The position numbers and the translations under genes are program-made. A DNA stretch of 64,000 nucleotides from Hanleya hanleyi. Its lineage: Eukaryota > Mollusca > Polyplacophora > Lepidopleurida > Hanleyidae. Location: contig JAVTVY010039164.1 in assembly GCA_036873755.1 (NCBI GenBank), forward strand, positions 62,001-126,000. The letters are read 5' to 3'. Position 1 is the stretch's first letter. Each line of letters begins with the position of its first letter. The notes below the pieces were generated by a model. The model worked only from the letters and a program-made list of their open reading frames with translations. It did no database searches and had not been told where the DNA came from. Below, in pieces: positions 37,099 to 49,559 of this stretch.

Positions 37099-37663
37099 GT
37101 ATACAAACGTGAGTTCTGATCATGAGTTTTCAGCTGCGGTTCATAGAGATTATAGATATGGAGTATACAAACGTGAGTTCTGAACATCAGTAATCAGCTG
37201 CGGTTCATAGGGATTATACATAGGGAGTATACAAGCGTGAGTTCTGAACATCAGTAATCAGCTGCGGTTCATAGGGATTATACATAGGGAGTATACAAAC
37301 GTGAGTTCTGATCATCAGTAATCAGCTGCGGTTCATAGGGATTATACATAGGGAGTATACAAACGTGAGTTCTGATCATCAGTAATCGGCTGCGGTTCAT
37401 AGGGATTATACATAGGGAGTATACAAACGTGAGTTCTGATCATCAGTAATCAGCTGCGGTGCATAGGGATTATACATAGGGAGTATACAAACGTGAGTTC
37501 TGATCATCAGTAATCAGCTGTGGTTCATAGGGATTATACATACGGTGTATACAAACGTGAGTTCTGATCATCAGTAATCAGCTGCGGTGCATAGGGATTA
37601 TACATAGGGAGTATACAAACGTGAGTTCTGATCATCAGTATTCAGCTGTGGTTCATAGGGATT
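37099..37663. repeat. 64-bp minisatellite, about 9 copies
   Basis: gtatacaaacgtgagttc starts at 37099, 37163, 37227, 37291, 37355, 37419, 37483, 37547 and 37611: an exact 64-bp period. Each unit contains catcagtaatcagctgcggt and catagggattatacataggg. It lies in intron 1, starting about 36 bp upstream of the exon 2 acceptor. Confidence 0.95.
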
Positions 37664-38550
37664 TTCCGCGTTCATAGTCGAAATGCTTTAGTTTCAGTCT
37701 TCACACAAAAATCAATATAGTTATCAAACAAATTCGTATTATAATTCGAAAAGTGTGGGTATGTGCGTTCGGTTCCTATGCACTCTCAAACCACAAGACC
37801 AAATGATTTTAAAGAAATAGGAATTGTATTTGTGGTGCACAGCGAAAACGATGCGTCATATCAACGCCCTCCCCCATTTTTACATGTGCCCTGTAGGATC
37901 CTATGAGTTTGGAATTCAGGACATTTCAGACAACTCTATGTTTATGTCTACCGCGCATCTCCCAAACAGCGATATTTAAATTAAATTTAATGGATAAGGA
38001 AAACATAAATTTCAAAGAGAACAGATGTGAAAGGATTTTTGAATTGGATAAAGTGATGTCCAAATTTTGAGACAATACGTCTTCAACGAAGTGACACTGG
38101 AAAATGACTTAACGAAATCATGATAATTTGACCTTATAGTCATGGTTTTCAATGTTAGCATCCAACTCTCTTGAAGAGAAGCCTGGTGACCCCCATTTTT
38201 ATTAAATTTTCCTGTTCAGAATTGTTCTATTGAGGCCTTTGGAGATATAACAGTTTATCTTCTTAACAGATATGAACTTTTTCTATGATATACAGGCATT
38301 TTCCGTCTGAAGATCGTTTTGTTGGTTCAGGCCGAACACACATCACTGTGATCAACGTAATTACCGAACGAGACATAGAGGTGTCATCTGATCTATAACA
38401 TGGTGGTTTAGGGAATGTTAGTTATCTTGAGTGAGTGGATAAGTTGATTGGAACACTGGGAATCAAAATATCATTTTCATAAAGAGCACTATTATGAATG
38501 AGATTTTTCACGCCTTTAAATGGGAACATACTGAATAAAACTGTTACTGT
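37664..38550. other. Intron 1, no gene seen
   Basis: No recognisable coding sequence or repeat. Confidence 0.45.
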
Positions 38551-39078
38551 TACGAAGCAGCCGACAAAACTGCCAAAGACAGTCTTGCTAAAACTACACA
38601 CGATGTGCCAATAGGATTAGGATATAAAGAACTCAACACTATCATTAGACGCAAAATAGATAGCAAGTGGCAAAAGGAATGGAACGAAGAAGAACGTGGA
38701 CGGCGGTTACATAAGATCCTTGATGGAGATAAAAGACAAGCCCAGGGATTCCAGTTAGACAATAAACGTGATGACCGCATAATCACCAGATTAAGACTTG
38801 GCAAAACCGGGCTTAAATCACATCTGTCCATGCTTCTGAAAAACACCTCACCACTCTGTACCGCTTGCAACAATGCAGAAGAAACAATAGAACACGTGCT
38901 ACTTGAATGCCCAATCCACAACCAACAACGTGTGGCACTTAGAAACGAATTAAAAAAATTCAACACTCCCTTAACATTACCAGCGTTATTAAACCCTAAG
39001 CCCCCCATTAGAAATCAGGTATTCAAGTCCTTGATAAATTTTATCAAAACTGCTAGTTATTACTCCAGTATATAATAC
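38545..39078 (+). pseudogene. LINE (I/Jockey-type) C-terminal fragment: RNase H end plus zinc-knuckle region
   Basis: The frame begins within EAADKTAKDSLAK, the last block of a LINE-type RNase H domain. It continues through RRKIDSKWQKEWNEEERGR and RIITRLRLGKTGLKSHLSML to CTACNNAEETIEHVLLECP, the C-x2-C-x8-H-x4-C knuckle found after RNase H in I/R1/Jockey-group LINEs, and stops at 39075. No RT upstream: the copy is strongly 5'-truncated. A run of 19 T follows at 39105-39123 in an otherwise mixed sequence; an A-tail would be expected, so the T-run may belong to something else. Confidence 0.75.
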
Positions 39079-39104
39079 TACCGCCGTACATGCGCAGTCA
39101 GCAA

Positions 39105-39123
39105 TTTTTTTTTTTTTTTTTTT
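39105..39123. repeat. Poly-T tract
   Basis: Nineteen consecutive T residues just after the LINE fragment. Confidence 0.95.
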
Positions 39124-39214
39124 CCCCACATAATCAACTACTAGTACACCAAGTACTATGACACGATTTGATACAGGCCAAATCATTCTTCTAACTTAAA
39201 CAAATGGTATGGTT

Positions 39215-40270
39215 GCATCGGAGATACCTTGATATTGAGGGCCGTGTGCACCATAGCCATACAAAACATTATGGCCATAATAAACTATCCATACATAACA
39301 TCCGGCCAAAATGTCACCGACACATTTAGAAATAAAATAGGCATGGAAACAACGGAGTTACCTTGATACTGAGGGCCGTCTGTTCCACTGTCCTACAAAA
39401 CAAACGATGGCCAAATCTAATTGAATTCATGACAACATTAGCACGGCCAAATCGCATATAGCGAGCCGTATTCGGCATAAAATATAGGAAATGGTGATGG
39501 CGGAGTTACCTTGATATTGAGGGCCGTCTATCTCATTGTCCTACAAATTCCTTATGGCCATCAAACGATAATGCATACAGAAATAATACAGTGCCGTTTA
39601 ATTGTGTACTCACCTAGTACTGAATCTATCGAAATGTTTAGTTACTTATTCATTTGTTTATCTATTTACTCACTTAATTATATATTGCTATTCATATTAT
39701 GTGACTGAAATTCGGGGCGTGCCTGTTGTTGGGAGGAAGATATATCAAATTATTGCATCGAAAAACAATAGAAAACAAGAATGACTACAAGCCTTCTATT
39801 TCATATAATACAGGCACACCGAAGACATCAGACGAGTTGGACAAGACCTGAAACAGAAGACGGATGACGATTACAAGAATACCTACAGCGCCTTGAGTGA
39901 CAACGCCGCATAGCAAGAGCACCCAGAATCAGAATACTCGACCCTAGACCACACCGGACACGCTACCCCTTAGATGTTACCGAACTGACGCCTCAACACA
40001 GAATATGATCCTTTGACTTTCACGTAATATAGGACGTAGACCTGCCGTTCTGTACCCCACTACACACTCCAAGCAATTGTTACAGGCACAGATTTCTGGA
40101 AGGAACCACCCTGTTCCCATGGGCGTCGTTAGGGAAGTCGTCTCAAAGAATCCTGAAAACGCCCTGGTTCTCCCAGTTTTTTCTGGACGGCTTTGTGCGT
40201 ACTATGGGGTACCGAGACAAAGGAATCATCCATGCGATTATAACAAATATTTTCCAGTATAAAAACCAAT
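39215..40270 (+). repeat. ~1.1-kb interspersed repeat with an internal tandem motif
   Basis: Inverted homologue of 3590-4810. The left part holds three copies of a ~140-bp motif (accttgatattgagggccgt at about 39230, 39361 with one change, and 39508). 39600-39710 is AT-rich (the taaatga/gatag complement). 40000-40200 matches the cgtgaaagtcaaagg and gggcgtcgt blocks of the other copy. No coding potential is apparent. Confidence 0.6.
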
Positions 40271-40499
40271 AACAGACTTAACGACTTGTACATAGCGACT
40301 CTTCTCTACTAGTATTTATATTTCCTCATTGTTATTGTTATTCATTATTTAATTATTTATTGTAATATCTAGCGCTGCAAAAGATCTCAAATTAACAAAG
40401 AAATGTACCGTGAAATTTAAATAAAACATTGAGTTGATGGGCCGCGAAATCCGTATGGGAAGCGGCCCTTAAACTACAATTTCAATCAAATCAAAACTG
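40271..40499. other. Spacer before the LINE fragment
   Basis: AT-rich. 40438-40470 has a short inverted repeat (gggccgc ... gcggccc) that may be the end of a neighbouring repeat. No gene. Confidence 0.4.
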
Positions 40500-42802
40500 T
40501 TACAATCAGGCCATCCGATTGTCCTTGGATGACTGGCACACTCCGCAGACAAATGAGACTACGTGATAGAAGTCATCGCAAAGCTAAGAACAGTAATCTC
40601 CCGGATGACTGGGCAAATTTCAGAAAGATAAGAAATGAAACAATTGCTATGATCCGTGAGGCAAAGCAATCTTACAGCGATAAATTGGACAATAAACTAG
40701 GCGGATCCCCAAAGAACTCTGAAACTTGGTGGAAATTGTTAAAATCATACTTTCGAGATAGTGGCCAATCGAAAGTGCAAACAACTCCAATCGAATACGA
40801 CAACAAAATAGCTAGCGAGCCTGATGAAATAGCTGAGACTTTTAATAAGTATTTCTCTGATCAGTCTGTCTTGGACGAGGAAAACATAGAAGTGCCTAAT
40901 ACTGAATTTAACCCTAACTCCATTGACAACATCGAACTAAGTGTTGGTGAAGTTAAGGATCTTCTGCTGTGCCTCGACGTTAATAAATCGAACGGGCCTG
41001 ATGGTATTAATAATCGTATTTTAAAATCAGTTGCTGCTGAATTAGCTGTACCTCTTACGAGGCTGTTTAACATATCACTGGCCACCGGCCGAGTACCTCA
41101 AATATGGAAAATAGCTCAAGTTATCCCAATTTATAAAAAAGGGTCGATACATTGTCCTTCAAACTATAGACCAATTTCACTAACTTGTTCTATGTTTAAG
41201 GTATTTGAAAAGGCAGTTTACAAGTACGTACACAACTTTTTACTTCATGACTCTATTATCACCCCCTTTCAATCCGGATTTATTCCTGGTGATTGCACTG
41301 TATACCAATTAATTGATATTTATGACTTCATTGGCAAAGCAATGGACAATCGAAAAGATGTTCGAGCGGTATTTTTTGACATAAGTAAGGCGTTTGGTCG
41401 GGTGTGGCACAGGGCTCTTTTGTCCAAATTAGAAGCTGTTGGTATAAGGCATAAGTTACTACACTGGTTCGCCAGTTACTTGTCTCAGAGAAAACAGTTT
41501 GTTACAATTACCAATGGTAAATCTACTTTATCAGAATTAAAAGCGAGTGTCCCCCAAGGATCTGTGTTTGGCCCCTTGTTGTTCCCTGTATACAGCAATG
41601 ACCTAGTTTTGGATATTGAATCAAACATTCGTCTTTACGCCGACGACACTTCAATATATATTGTTATAGAAGATCCGGTATTATCTACTGCAACGTTGAA
41701 CTCCGATCTGAGAAAAATAAAAGCATGGGCCGACAAATGGCTTGAAAAATTCAGCCCAGAAAAATCGAAGTCCATGAACTTTAGTCTGAAACAGAATCCT
41801 ACTTATAAGCCTGACCTTATGTTCGGCGACAAAGTATTAACAGAAGATGATTCACATAAACACTTGGGGATCTATTTTCAGACAACAGGGTCATGGAAGT
41901 CTCATGTGGAAGCGATCTTTTAGAAGGTTAGTCCAATGATTAACTGCTTAAGATCTTTAAAATATCGATTGTCCCGTAAGTCCTTAGAGACAATGTATCG
42001 TTCTTTCATTCTACCAATCTTTGATTACGGCGACGTTGTATGGGCCAATTGTACAGAGGAACAGGTTAATCTATTAGAAAACCTTCAATTAGATGCGTTG
42101 CGTACAATTTGTGGGGCGGTCCGCGGAACTAGTCACGAGTCGCTCTACACCGAAACTGGTTTTATCACGTTGAGGGAACGAAGGAACCGACATAAACTAA
42201 GTTTATTTTATAAGATGATTAATGGCATGTGTCCTCCTTTCCTGGTCTCACTTGTTCCGCAGACAGTGTCGCACAGAACAGAATACCCGCTTCGAAATGC
42301 TGCAGATCTTTCTGTTCCTAATTGTCGAACGCAACTTTATGATAAGTCTTTCATTCCCTCCACAACCAGAATGTGGAACGAGCTTGACATTGAAACTAGA
42401 ACTGCTAACAGCTACAAATTATTCAAAAAGTTTTTGAAATCGAACGACAGCAAAATTCCATGCCAATTCTTTTCTGGGTTGAGGATAGGGCAGATTCTTC
42501 ATGCACAACTGCGCCTTTCATGTAGCGATTTGAATGCGCATAAATTTAATAGATTCATACAAGACTCGCCTGTGTGTAACTGCGGTTACCCTTATGAAGA
42601 CAACGAGCATTTTCTTTTGCACTGTCCAAATTATAACATAAAAAGACAGACTATGTTCTTAGAACTAGCACAATATCCTGGACTTACATACATATCTCTC
42701 TTATTTGGTAATCCAGATCTTAATGACGAATCCAATGTAGAGATAGAAAACAGCGTACAAAAATTCTGTATAGAATCTGAAAGATTTAGAAAATTTGATT
42801 AA
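40500..42802 (+). pseudogene. CR1/Jockey-like LINE reverse transcriptase, 5'-truncated, one internal stop
   Basis: A single reading frame from a truncated start (CPWMTGTLRRQMRLRDRSHR) to the stop at 42802, broken only by a TAG at 41921-41923. RT motifs in order: NKSNGPDGINNRILKS, IPIYKKGSIHCPSNYRPISL, FFDISKAFGRVWH (motif A, catalytic D kept but the conserved D of KAFD is G), a PQGSVFGPLLF block (motif B) and LYADDTSIY (motif C). After the TAG the thumb and C-terminal part follow: RSFILPIFDYGDVVWANCTE and a knuckle CNCGYPYEDNEHFLLHCPNY. There is no endonuclease, so it is a 5'-truncated insertion. The few defects make it fairly young. It lies in the long intron 1 of the transporter, antisense to it. 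Confidence 0.8.
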
Positions 42803-43430
42803 AGGTCAATGTTTGCCAATCACTCATGGTTTGTCAGTAATGAGTATTTTTGTATTACTTCAGAGAGAAGATGTATGCATGAATTTTAAAATTATAATCC
42901 AGTGCAAATGTTTTTCTAGAAAATAACCGTCTAACGGAATTGTTATACGGAGCTGCGTATTTATTTATATATTTATATATTCCTTTCTTTATTGCCACAA
43001 CTTTTGTTTTAGTTCCATTTACCATCCGTCATCTTGTTTGTATTTATATGTAAATTCATCCATTGTCATCTGGAGAGGTGTTAGTATAGGCTTGTCCTGT
43101 TCACCAATCCATTACTGAAATAAAATATTGTTTAAACCAACATACTGAGGAAAAAATACATAAAAATTATGAAAATATTGGAATGGCTTCACCAATGTAT
43201 GTGTAAAATTGACAATCGTCGAAGAGGCATAACTTACCTCGAAATTACAAACACTCAGAGACCGGTAATTGTGATTAGTAAGTGTCATTCTGCCCTGACT
43301 GTGTACCTTATAAATTGTAGTCTTGATGAAGCTTCGATAACCTTCAGATTTGGGCTATTTCAGCTCTATGCAGTCTTTGTAGCTCTGTAATATTGGATCA
43401 ATTTTACCACATAAATAAGTAAGTTCTATT
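42803..43430. other. LINE 3' UTR and flank, no gene seen
   Basis: AT-rich sequence up to about 43140 (ending around gaaataaaatattgtttaaa) is probably the LINE's 3' UTR. A short unrecognised ORF lies at 43169-43390. Confidence 0.4.
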
Positions 43431-43489
43431 GTCCACTGCTGGCCAATATCCAAATGCCAAGAAGGATTTTTTTACCAGTTTCATGCTGC

Positions 43490-44165
43490 ATAAGTGTGTC
43501 ACGAGGGGAATGAGTTCAAACACAACACGAAACATCTGGCGAAACAGTGGCTCGACTGGAAAACTCACAAGCGCGGCATACCAATCCTCCATCAAGTCAA
43601 CCACACGAAGAAGCAGATCATCGATAAGCGACCTAGCGTTTTCCAGTTCCGTGACTGCTACTGTCTCTTGCAGGAGTGTGCCCTCACTATCGACTCCAAT
43701 TACCACTGCTGAAGGGAAATACTTTCAAAGTTAAACGCACCACCAAACATCTGGCGAAATAGTGACTCGACCGTGAAGCCCACAAGCACGGCATCCCCAT
43801 CGCTATCAAGCCAACCAAATGGAGAATCGGATCATCAGTAAAGCGACCAACCGTCTTTCACTTCCATGGCTGCTACTGTCACGTAAACGATTGTGTCCTC
43901 CCTATCAACGCCCATGACTTTCACCACTACAACGAACGGAATGGACTTAGCCATGAAGCCTTGTGGGGGAGGCCAAGAAGAACCGAGACTACATGGAAGG
44001 CCTGGGCTATGATTACCACGCGTTGGTGAAGTTTAAGTTTCAGGACATGCAACACACTCAGCTCGAGTTGCCAGCTTTGTTTCACACCTACGGCCGGACT
44101 TCGGTCCATTTCTGGGACCTTTTCGCGCATTATATCCGGGACGCCGTCCGCACCAAAAAAAAAGT
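43490..44165 (+). pseudogene. Polinton/Maverick-like DNA-polymerase-associated nuclease-like domain, tandemly duplicated and decayed
   Basis: The frame 43494-43712 reads AKQWLDWKTHKRGIPILHQV then FQFRDCYCLLQECALTIDSN. A diverged second copy follows at about 43738-43920 (KHLAK..., FHGCYC), leading to GEAKKNRDYMEGLGYDYHAL. The order 'WL-x-W...GI-x-I', 'F-x-GCY-x-H-x-C' and 'Y-x-R-x-LGY' is what I recall from the region preceding type-B polymerases of Polinton-type elements in invertebrates. Stops and frame changes show it is dead. No polymerase motifs themselves were found. Assignment rests on remembered patterns. Confidence 0.4.
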
Positions 44166-44261
44166 TTGAATTTCGAATGTGATGTACATGATGTACATGT
44201 CTCCGACCACCTGAAAACCATTTTAGCTGGATAAGTCCGATAAGTCACCCGGGTCTATCAA

Positions 44262-44700
44262 GTGATGAACAATTCACCACAACCTCCCGCTCCAGATCGG
44301 GTCAAATTGCGCATGCTTGAAGTTTGTGTGAGTTATCTTCTTCGATCAAGTTTATTGGCAGTTACTAGAGATGGATACGAATTTCGCTTAAATGGCCGGG
44401 AGACATTGGTGAAACTAGAGCTACGGGATCCGCTACGAAGTGAGACTATTCAACATCGACAAAGCCATGTAGCTCGGCGTTCTTCAGCATTAAGTGAGTA
44501 CCGGCGTGACCATGGATTTCGTACCGTTAAGCACCAGATTCGGTCCTACAGCCAGCATAGAGATGCCTTCGCCTATTTTACAGGAAGCGCAAAGTCCTCA
44601 ACAGCGGCGTGACCACGACCTATCTGAATATCTGAGCCATGACGAGGTCTACATAGTTTTGCCGTCAACTACATCGAACATTCACGATGAAAGATGACGG
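44262..44700 (+). other. Unrecognised open frames
   Basis: Two overlapping plus-strand frames (44262-44612, 116 codons; 44494-44697, 67 codons) directly after the Polinton-like remnant, with a higher GC content than the flanks. They may be further debris of that element, but no motif supports it. Confidence 0.25.
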
Positions 44701-44769
44701 AAATACATCATACTCTAGAAAACGATTTGTAAATATTGGTCAGTGATGTGAAGAACATTATGACGCATT

Positions 44770-44960
44770 GCTGAAAACTGCTGCGTTCAAATGAACGGAC
44801 ACACAATCAAAGCGTGACTGAGATACACAGTCTGGTAAACGACACAGAAGTTCATTGGATAAAGAATAATTGTCAGTGATTAGAATTTTATTTAGAGAAC
44901 ATAATCATGTCTTGCTGATACATTGGAAAATGTTGACCGCTTCGGTCTTGTAGGATACCA
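44770..44960 (+). mobile_element. Penelope 3' UTR fragment, diverged
   Basis: cacacaatcaaagcgtgact, gagatacacagtc, attagaattttatttag and catgtcttgctgatacattg follow the order of the UTR at 10160-10290 and 5740-5960 with many changes, ending cggtcttgtaggata. No RT attached. Confidence 0.6.
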
Positions 44961-45528
44961 TATTTTGTTTTTCTGATGTCTTTCTGTATGCTTACGGTGC
45001 AGTATGCGATCTTGAGTTTTCCCCGGAAACGCCTGAGTAAACGTCTATATTATTTTCAGAAAGAAAAGAGTTCGAGACGTTTTGTTGTGTTTGGCTTCGT
45101 TTTCTTGGTTTCCAACACATAATACATTATTATTATTCACATGCTGAAGAAAATGTGCAATATTTAATTTTGCATTCTGAGTTTAAGCTTTCATTTTCTA
45201 TGGTTGCTATGATCCACCGTGTTCAAAAGCTTTCGCGTGAATGTTTGTACTCAGTGGATATGTGAAGTATTTGGACAGTTTTCTGTGCTTGGTTCGCCGA
45301 TAGAATCTCCATGAAATAAAAGTCATCATGTTTACTTTTTCTTTATTTTTAAAGCCATCTGTTTTGTTCAATCTCTTTTAGAAACTAAAATATGAGGAAT
45401 TCCTCATGCCAACCTTCACCAATCTTTCGTGGCCATATGACAGCTGAAAAGGCTGGTTTATCTCATTTGATGTTAACTTCTGATATCGATTTTGTTTTGG
45501 GGGAATATTCTAGGAAGTGTGCTCAGTA
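44961..45528. other. No recognisable gene
   Basis: AT-rich intron sequence. Confidence 0.4.
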
Positions 45529-45532
45529 TTAA

Positions 45533-46698
45533 GGATAGCTGTTCCCTTAGAGGGTCAAAATTTGTGATTTTTTTATTTCTTCATTCAAATATTCACTGCT
45601 TCCTCTAACATTTGGTGAAAAAATGAAATCAAAATTATAAATAGAAGTGCTTCAATATTAGGATTACAAATTTTGTTTCCGAGGCACTGGAACAAGTAAA
45701 CAGATTGCCTTAGCTTGGGCTTGGCAACTATTATTTTTGTCTGTTAAATTTCGCTTTCCAAAACTCATTTCAGCAGTATTATGGTAAGCTAATTATCTAT
45801 TAGTCCTACTTATTTACATTAATCTACCCCTTCTGATCAAAACCATGCAGACATCCGTATTTTTGTTTCTAATTATAGCAGTGACACTTCACTCAGACAC
45901 CAGCCGTGAAGTGATACACGGGTGTGAACAATTCTCAGCTGATCTAGTTTTAGCAAGTTTTTTAAGTTTAAATTGGACTTTAAACCGCCTTGATGAAAAA
46001 AACTTAGTGTAATAGTTATCCAGAATAAACAGGAATTCGAGTAGGTCCCATTAGACAGATTAAAAATGTATTTGACAATAGAATTCAAGCCAAAAAAATG
46101 GATTAATTCATCAGATGTATAGCTGGACACATTTTGCCCGATTCTAGCCTTTCATTTTTGTGCCAAATCCGAGATTTAAACGTTTATTTCTCGAAAAGTA
46201 TCCATGCTACGCTTTTGAAATTTGGCATGCTCGTTACTTATAATGTGATCTAGTAAATCCTATCTCATTTTCTTGTAAGTTGGGATAATTTTTTAATTAT
46301 TCAACTTTTAAGACGAACGACCGTAAAATAGTACAGTTTTTTTCAATTTATTTTAGTAAAATAGTTGTAAAAACCAACCAGGCAAAAATTAAAAAAAATG
46401 AGACAGAGTTTACTAGTTCGAATTGTCTCCTATCAAGGTATACCATCAAAGTTGAAACAAGACCAACAGTTTTCATGAAATTTCAATTGAAAAATAGACG
46501 CTATTGTTTTCATTTTAATTTTTTAAAATTGGAATATTTTCTACGCAGTAGCAGCGTTATACAAATCATATAGTTGGAATCCCCACGATGTACGCTTTCA
46601 TAAAATATATACTTTATTATGGTTATCTTGTATATTTATTGATACAGACGACAAATTGTCACGGGGTGCAAAAACTGCCTCTAAGGGGCCAGCTATCC
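45533..46698. mobile_element. piggyBac-like non-autonomous element flanked by TTAA
   Basis: The element is bounded by TTAA at 45529-45532 and 46699-46702. Its ends are inverted repeats: GGATAGCTGTTCCCTTAGAG on the left and, read inward on the other strand, GGATAGCTGGCCCCTTAGAG on the right (18 of these 20 match). The TTAA duplication is diagnostic of piggyBac-type transposition. The 1,166-bp interior is AT-rich and contains no transposase, so it would need a transposase supplied in trans. Confidence 0.75.
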
Positions 46699-46702
46699 TT
46701 AA

Positions 46703-49259
46703 GGTGTGTAAGTTTTCAGTTATTATCAAACCAATATATATGTAAACGAAAAAAACAACGGGCGAATAAAAGAAAATGGTAGTTTTGTCGTGAGCAGGCC
46801 ATATTTAGACGAAAGAAAATGAAACCGGAAAAAAAAACAAATCGTACAAAAATATTGAGGACCAAACAGATTGAGTTAGCCTTTCGACCAGTTCAATATT
46901 TCCTGCTTGTAAAGAGTTGTACTTAATTTCACTTCATCTCTGCGATATCCTAGTTTTCTTCAAACCCCCCCCCCACACACACACACACGCCTGGGATGTA
47001 TTATCGGCGAAAGACAGTAAAGAGTATGCCAACCATCCCTATGTTTATAAAACGTTACCTTGATATACTGTAGTATCAGTTTAAATGTGGACTGAGCTTG
47101 AAAATAAGACGTTGATTATAGACGAGATAGTTTATACATCATTTAAAAATCAATAGAGACAACAGATGGTTCACCTGCCTGCACAACAATCCATCTACAC
47201 TTAAAGCTATAGAAAGCAGGTTACAGCCAGTAGGCTTTATTTAATACTTTATTTCATACACATTTTGAAAATGTGTTGACAGCAATACGAAATACATATT
47301 TCGGTTACTGTCGCGAAAATCTTTATAGACGACGATTAACTTTCGAATGATGTCGAATCTGACGCTTTCCTTTGAAATGATATTTTGTTGATGACCGTCC
47401 TTTCGTTTATCTTTCGCAAACTCTACCATCTGATTAAAATGAGCATACCATAATACACCAACGATGAAGCCTAAGCAGTGTATATTACCCTTTCTGGTTT
47501 TTATTCCATGTGGCGTTTTCGTGTGTCGTGACCTTGAACTTGTGGTGACGTCAGGGTGAGAAGCGTGGACTTCAGCGTAATCATTCATGGCGCGGACGTC
47601 GGCGTACCCACTCAATAACACACACTGCCCACTCTATCCCCAATATAGATCTGCTGTATATTGAATATTTTGCTCACTATAATCAGCTGGTCGAGTGGGC
47701 CAAGTCCCCAGCCTTAGAGATATACATGACGAAGCATGTCCAATGATATATCTCCAATATCGATCTCCGAAATATTATATGCTCTATCTTTACCTCTGAC
47801 ATTTTCTCATAATTTCAATATGTCTGATATATATCCTCGTATAGATGTCCACTTTATCTAATCCATGTTCCGATTGAAATCGAAAAATTGTTTCACAAAG
47901 TACCGGAAACATCCATCAAATCGAATTTAACGGATATTTGGCTTGAAATCGAAGTCATTTTGGGCAATAACAAACTCACTAGAAGACACCTTTCACCAAG
48001 CAGTGATGATTTCACATATGGTGGAATAGTTCAAAACCATTCTAGAAAAGGGACAAATCGACGAAAAGAAAACATTCAAAAAGACATGAGAGCTCAACAA
48101 TGCACAAATGATGGGAGAAATATAAGTAACAGAAAAAAATTCAAATTATTTCACAAATAGCAGATCTTTGTACTTGCAAGAAGAAATTCAATGCCAGCAA
48201 CATCATTGTGGTGCTGATACAAACGAATCAACCGTGGTTAAAATTAAGGGAACAGACAATCCTCAAAAGAGGAAAGAACAAGGATATTTTTGTTAATTTT
48301 CTGAATCACCAGCCCAAACTCGACCCAAGAACCCTTAGAAAGAAACAGATATGGGGACTCCTTTCAGTCATACAACTGAGACATGAACACGATGAAATTG
48401 CTGCAGTTATTCCTACAGATGTACTACCTCAAAACAGTACGTGTCGTACATATTCTGCCCAAATTACCACAGAATTCAAGTTCCATTTATTCTGGATAAT
48501 ATATGCACTATTGTGTGTTTCCCACATTACACGGAAACTGTAACACAAGGTATTGCAAAGACACAGCTTAGATTGATTTGCAGGCTGAATAAGGGGCTTT
48601 CTCACGAAATTTCCAGTGGTCGTGGCGTATGTCATATGTATGGACATACACCAGTTGGGATGATTGACAGGCTGAAGAAGGGGAATTCCCAAACACTTCT
48701 TTGGCAATCCTGGTGCGTTGGAACTGCTTTAGACCCGTGATCAGGTGTCGACTTTGGATCGGTTATACTTAAACTAGATTGGCAACTCAAATATAAAAGC
48801 GATCGGTCTGGACATTTTGTCAGTCTCCCATCTACGACGCCAAGGTACATTATAGCTGTTTACGCCATAAAGAGACTGACCAACACCGATATTACTATTC
48901 CAGCGCCAAAAACCCCGTGTATACCCAGTCATGTAGCATTACTAATGGCGCGTCGCAGAAGACGGCTTTGGTCCAGGTCGAACCTTTGGATCCGTTGGAA
49001 TGGGTCCGACAGTTACGCCCAACAGACAGTGGACCTCTGTCGCCACCCAACTCAAGGACCATGTCATTGTCACCTTCATCGACCTGGTGGAATGGCCTAA
49101 ACGGAATTAAGGGATGCATGTCTTAGTCAAAGGAACCAGCAGGTCCTACATCGATCGGAAATACCTAATACGATGTATGGCTATCCATTTCAACCAGACC
49201 CCTCCCCCCACCACGTAAATTTGTATCTTTGATTCAGACAGGATTGTGTTCTATACAAG
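46703..49259. other. No recognisable gene; several unassigned ORFs
   Basis: A C-run followed by (AC)n lies at 46966-46988. Open frames at 47241-47621 (minus, 126 codons), 47888-48160 and 48208-48543 (plus, 111 codons) contain no motif I recognise and have no splice-site support. A near-duplicate motif (caggctgaa-aaggggctttc / gacaggctgaagaagggg) occurs at 48580 and 48668. Confidence 0.35.
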
Positions 49260-49350
49260 GAGAGAGAGAATTAAGGTTTAACGTCGCGTTCAGCAATATT
49301 TCAGCTATATAGCGAACCAAGACGTTGATCCTGTTATTACCCAAGAGGGA
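49260..49350 (+). repeat. SINE-type fragment with GA-rich head
   Basis: gagagagagaattaaggttt followed by aacgtcgcgttcagcaatat, the same module as at 61575-61620 (taacgtcgttttcaacaatg). Truncated at the right by the tRNA-SINE. Confidence 0.55.
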
Positions 49351-49369
49351 ACACATCTCATTTTGGCCA

Positions 49370-49550
49370 AATCGCATTGAGGTGACCTAATGGTTCGAGC
49401 GTTGACCTCGTAAGCGGTATGTACTGGTTTCAATCCCAGGCCGGGTCATACTTGAAAAATGGAACTTGTTGCTTTCTCGTATACGCTCAGCATTAAAAGC
49501 ATAGAACAAGGACTGGTTCACTCGGTGTCAGTATAATAACGTACGCTGTG
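49370..49550 (+). mobile_element. tRNA-derived SINE
   Basis: An A-box-like TGACCTAATGG at 49383 and a B-box-like GGTTTCAATCC at 49426 lie at a spacing (about 43 bp) that fits a tRNA-derived RNA polymerase III promoter. Downstream, cttgttgctttctcg, cgctcagcattaaaagcata and tcggtgtcagtataata match the body I know from mollusc tRNA-SINEs. Confidence 0.7.
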
Positions 49551-49559
49551 GACCGTTCC

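Noticed and set aside
37099..37663. CRISPR-like array
   Set aside because: The whole 64-bp unit repeats without unique spacers; it is an ordinary minisatellite in a eukaryotic intron.
47241..48543. Open frames of 90-126 codons as host genes
   Set aside because: No recognisable domain, no splice support, and similar lengths occur by chance in this much sequence.
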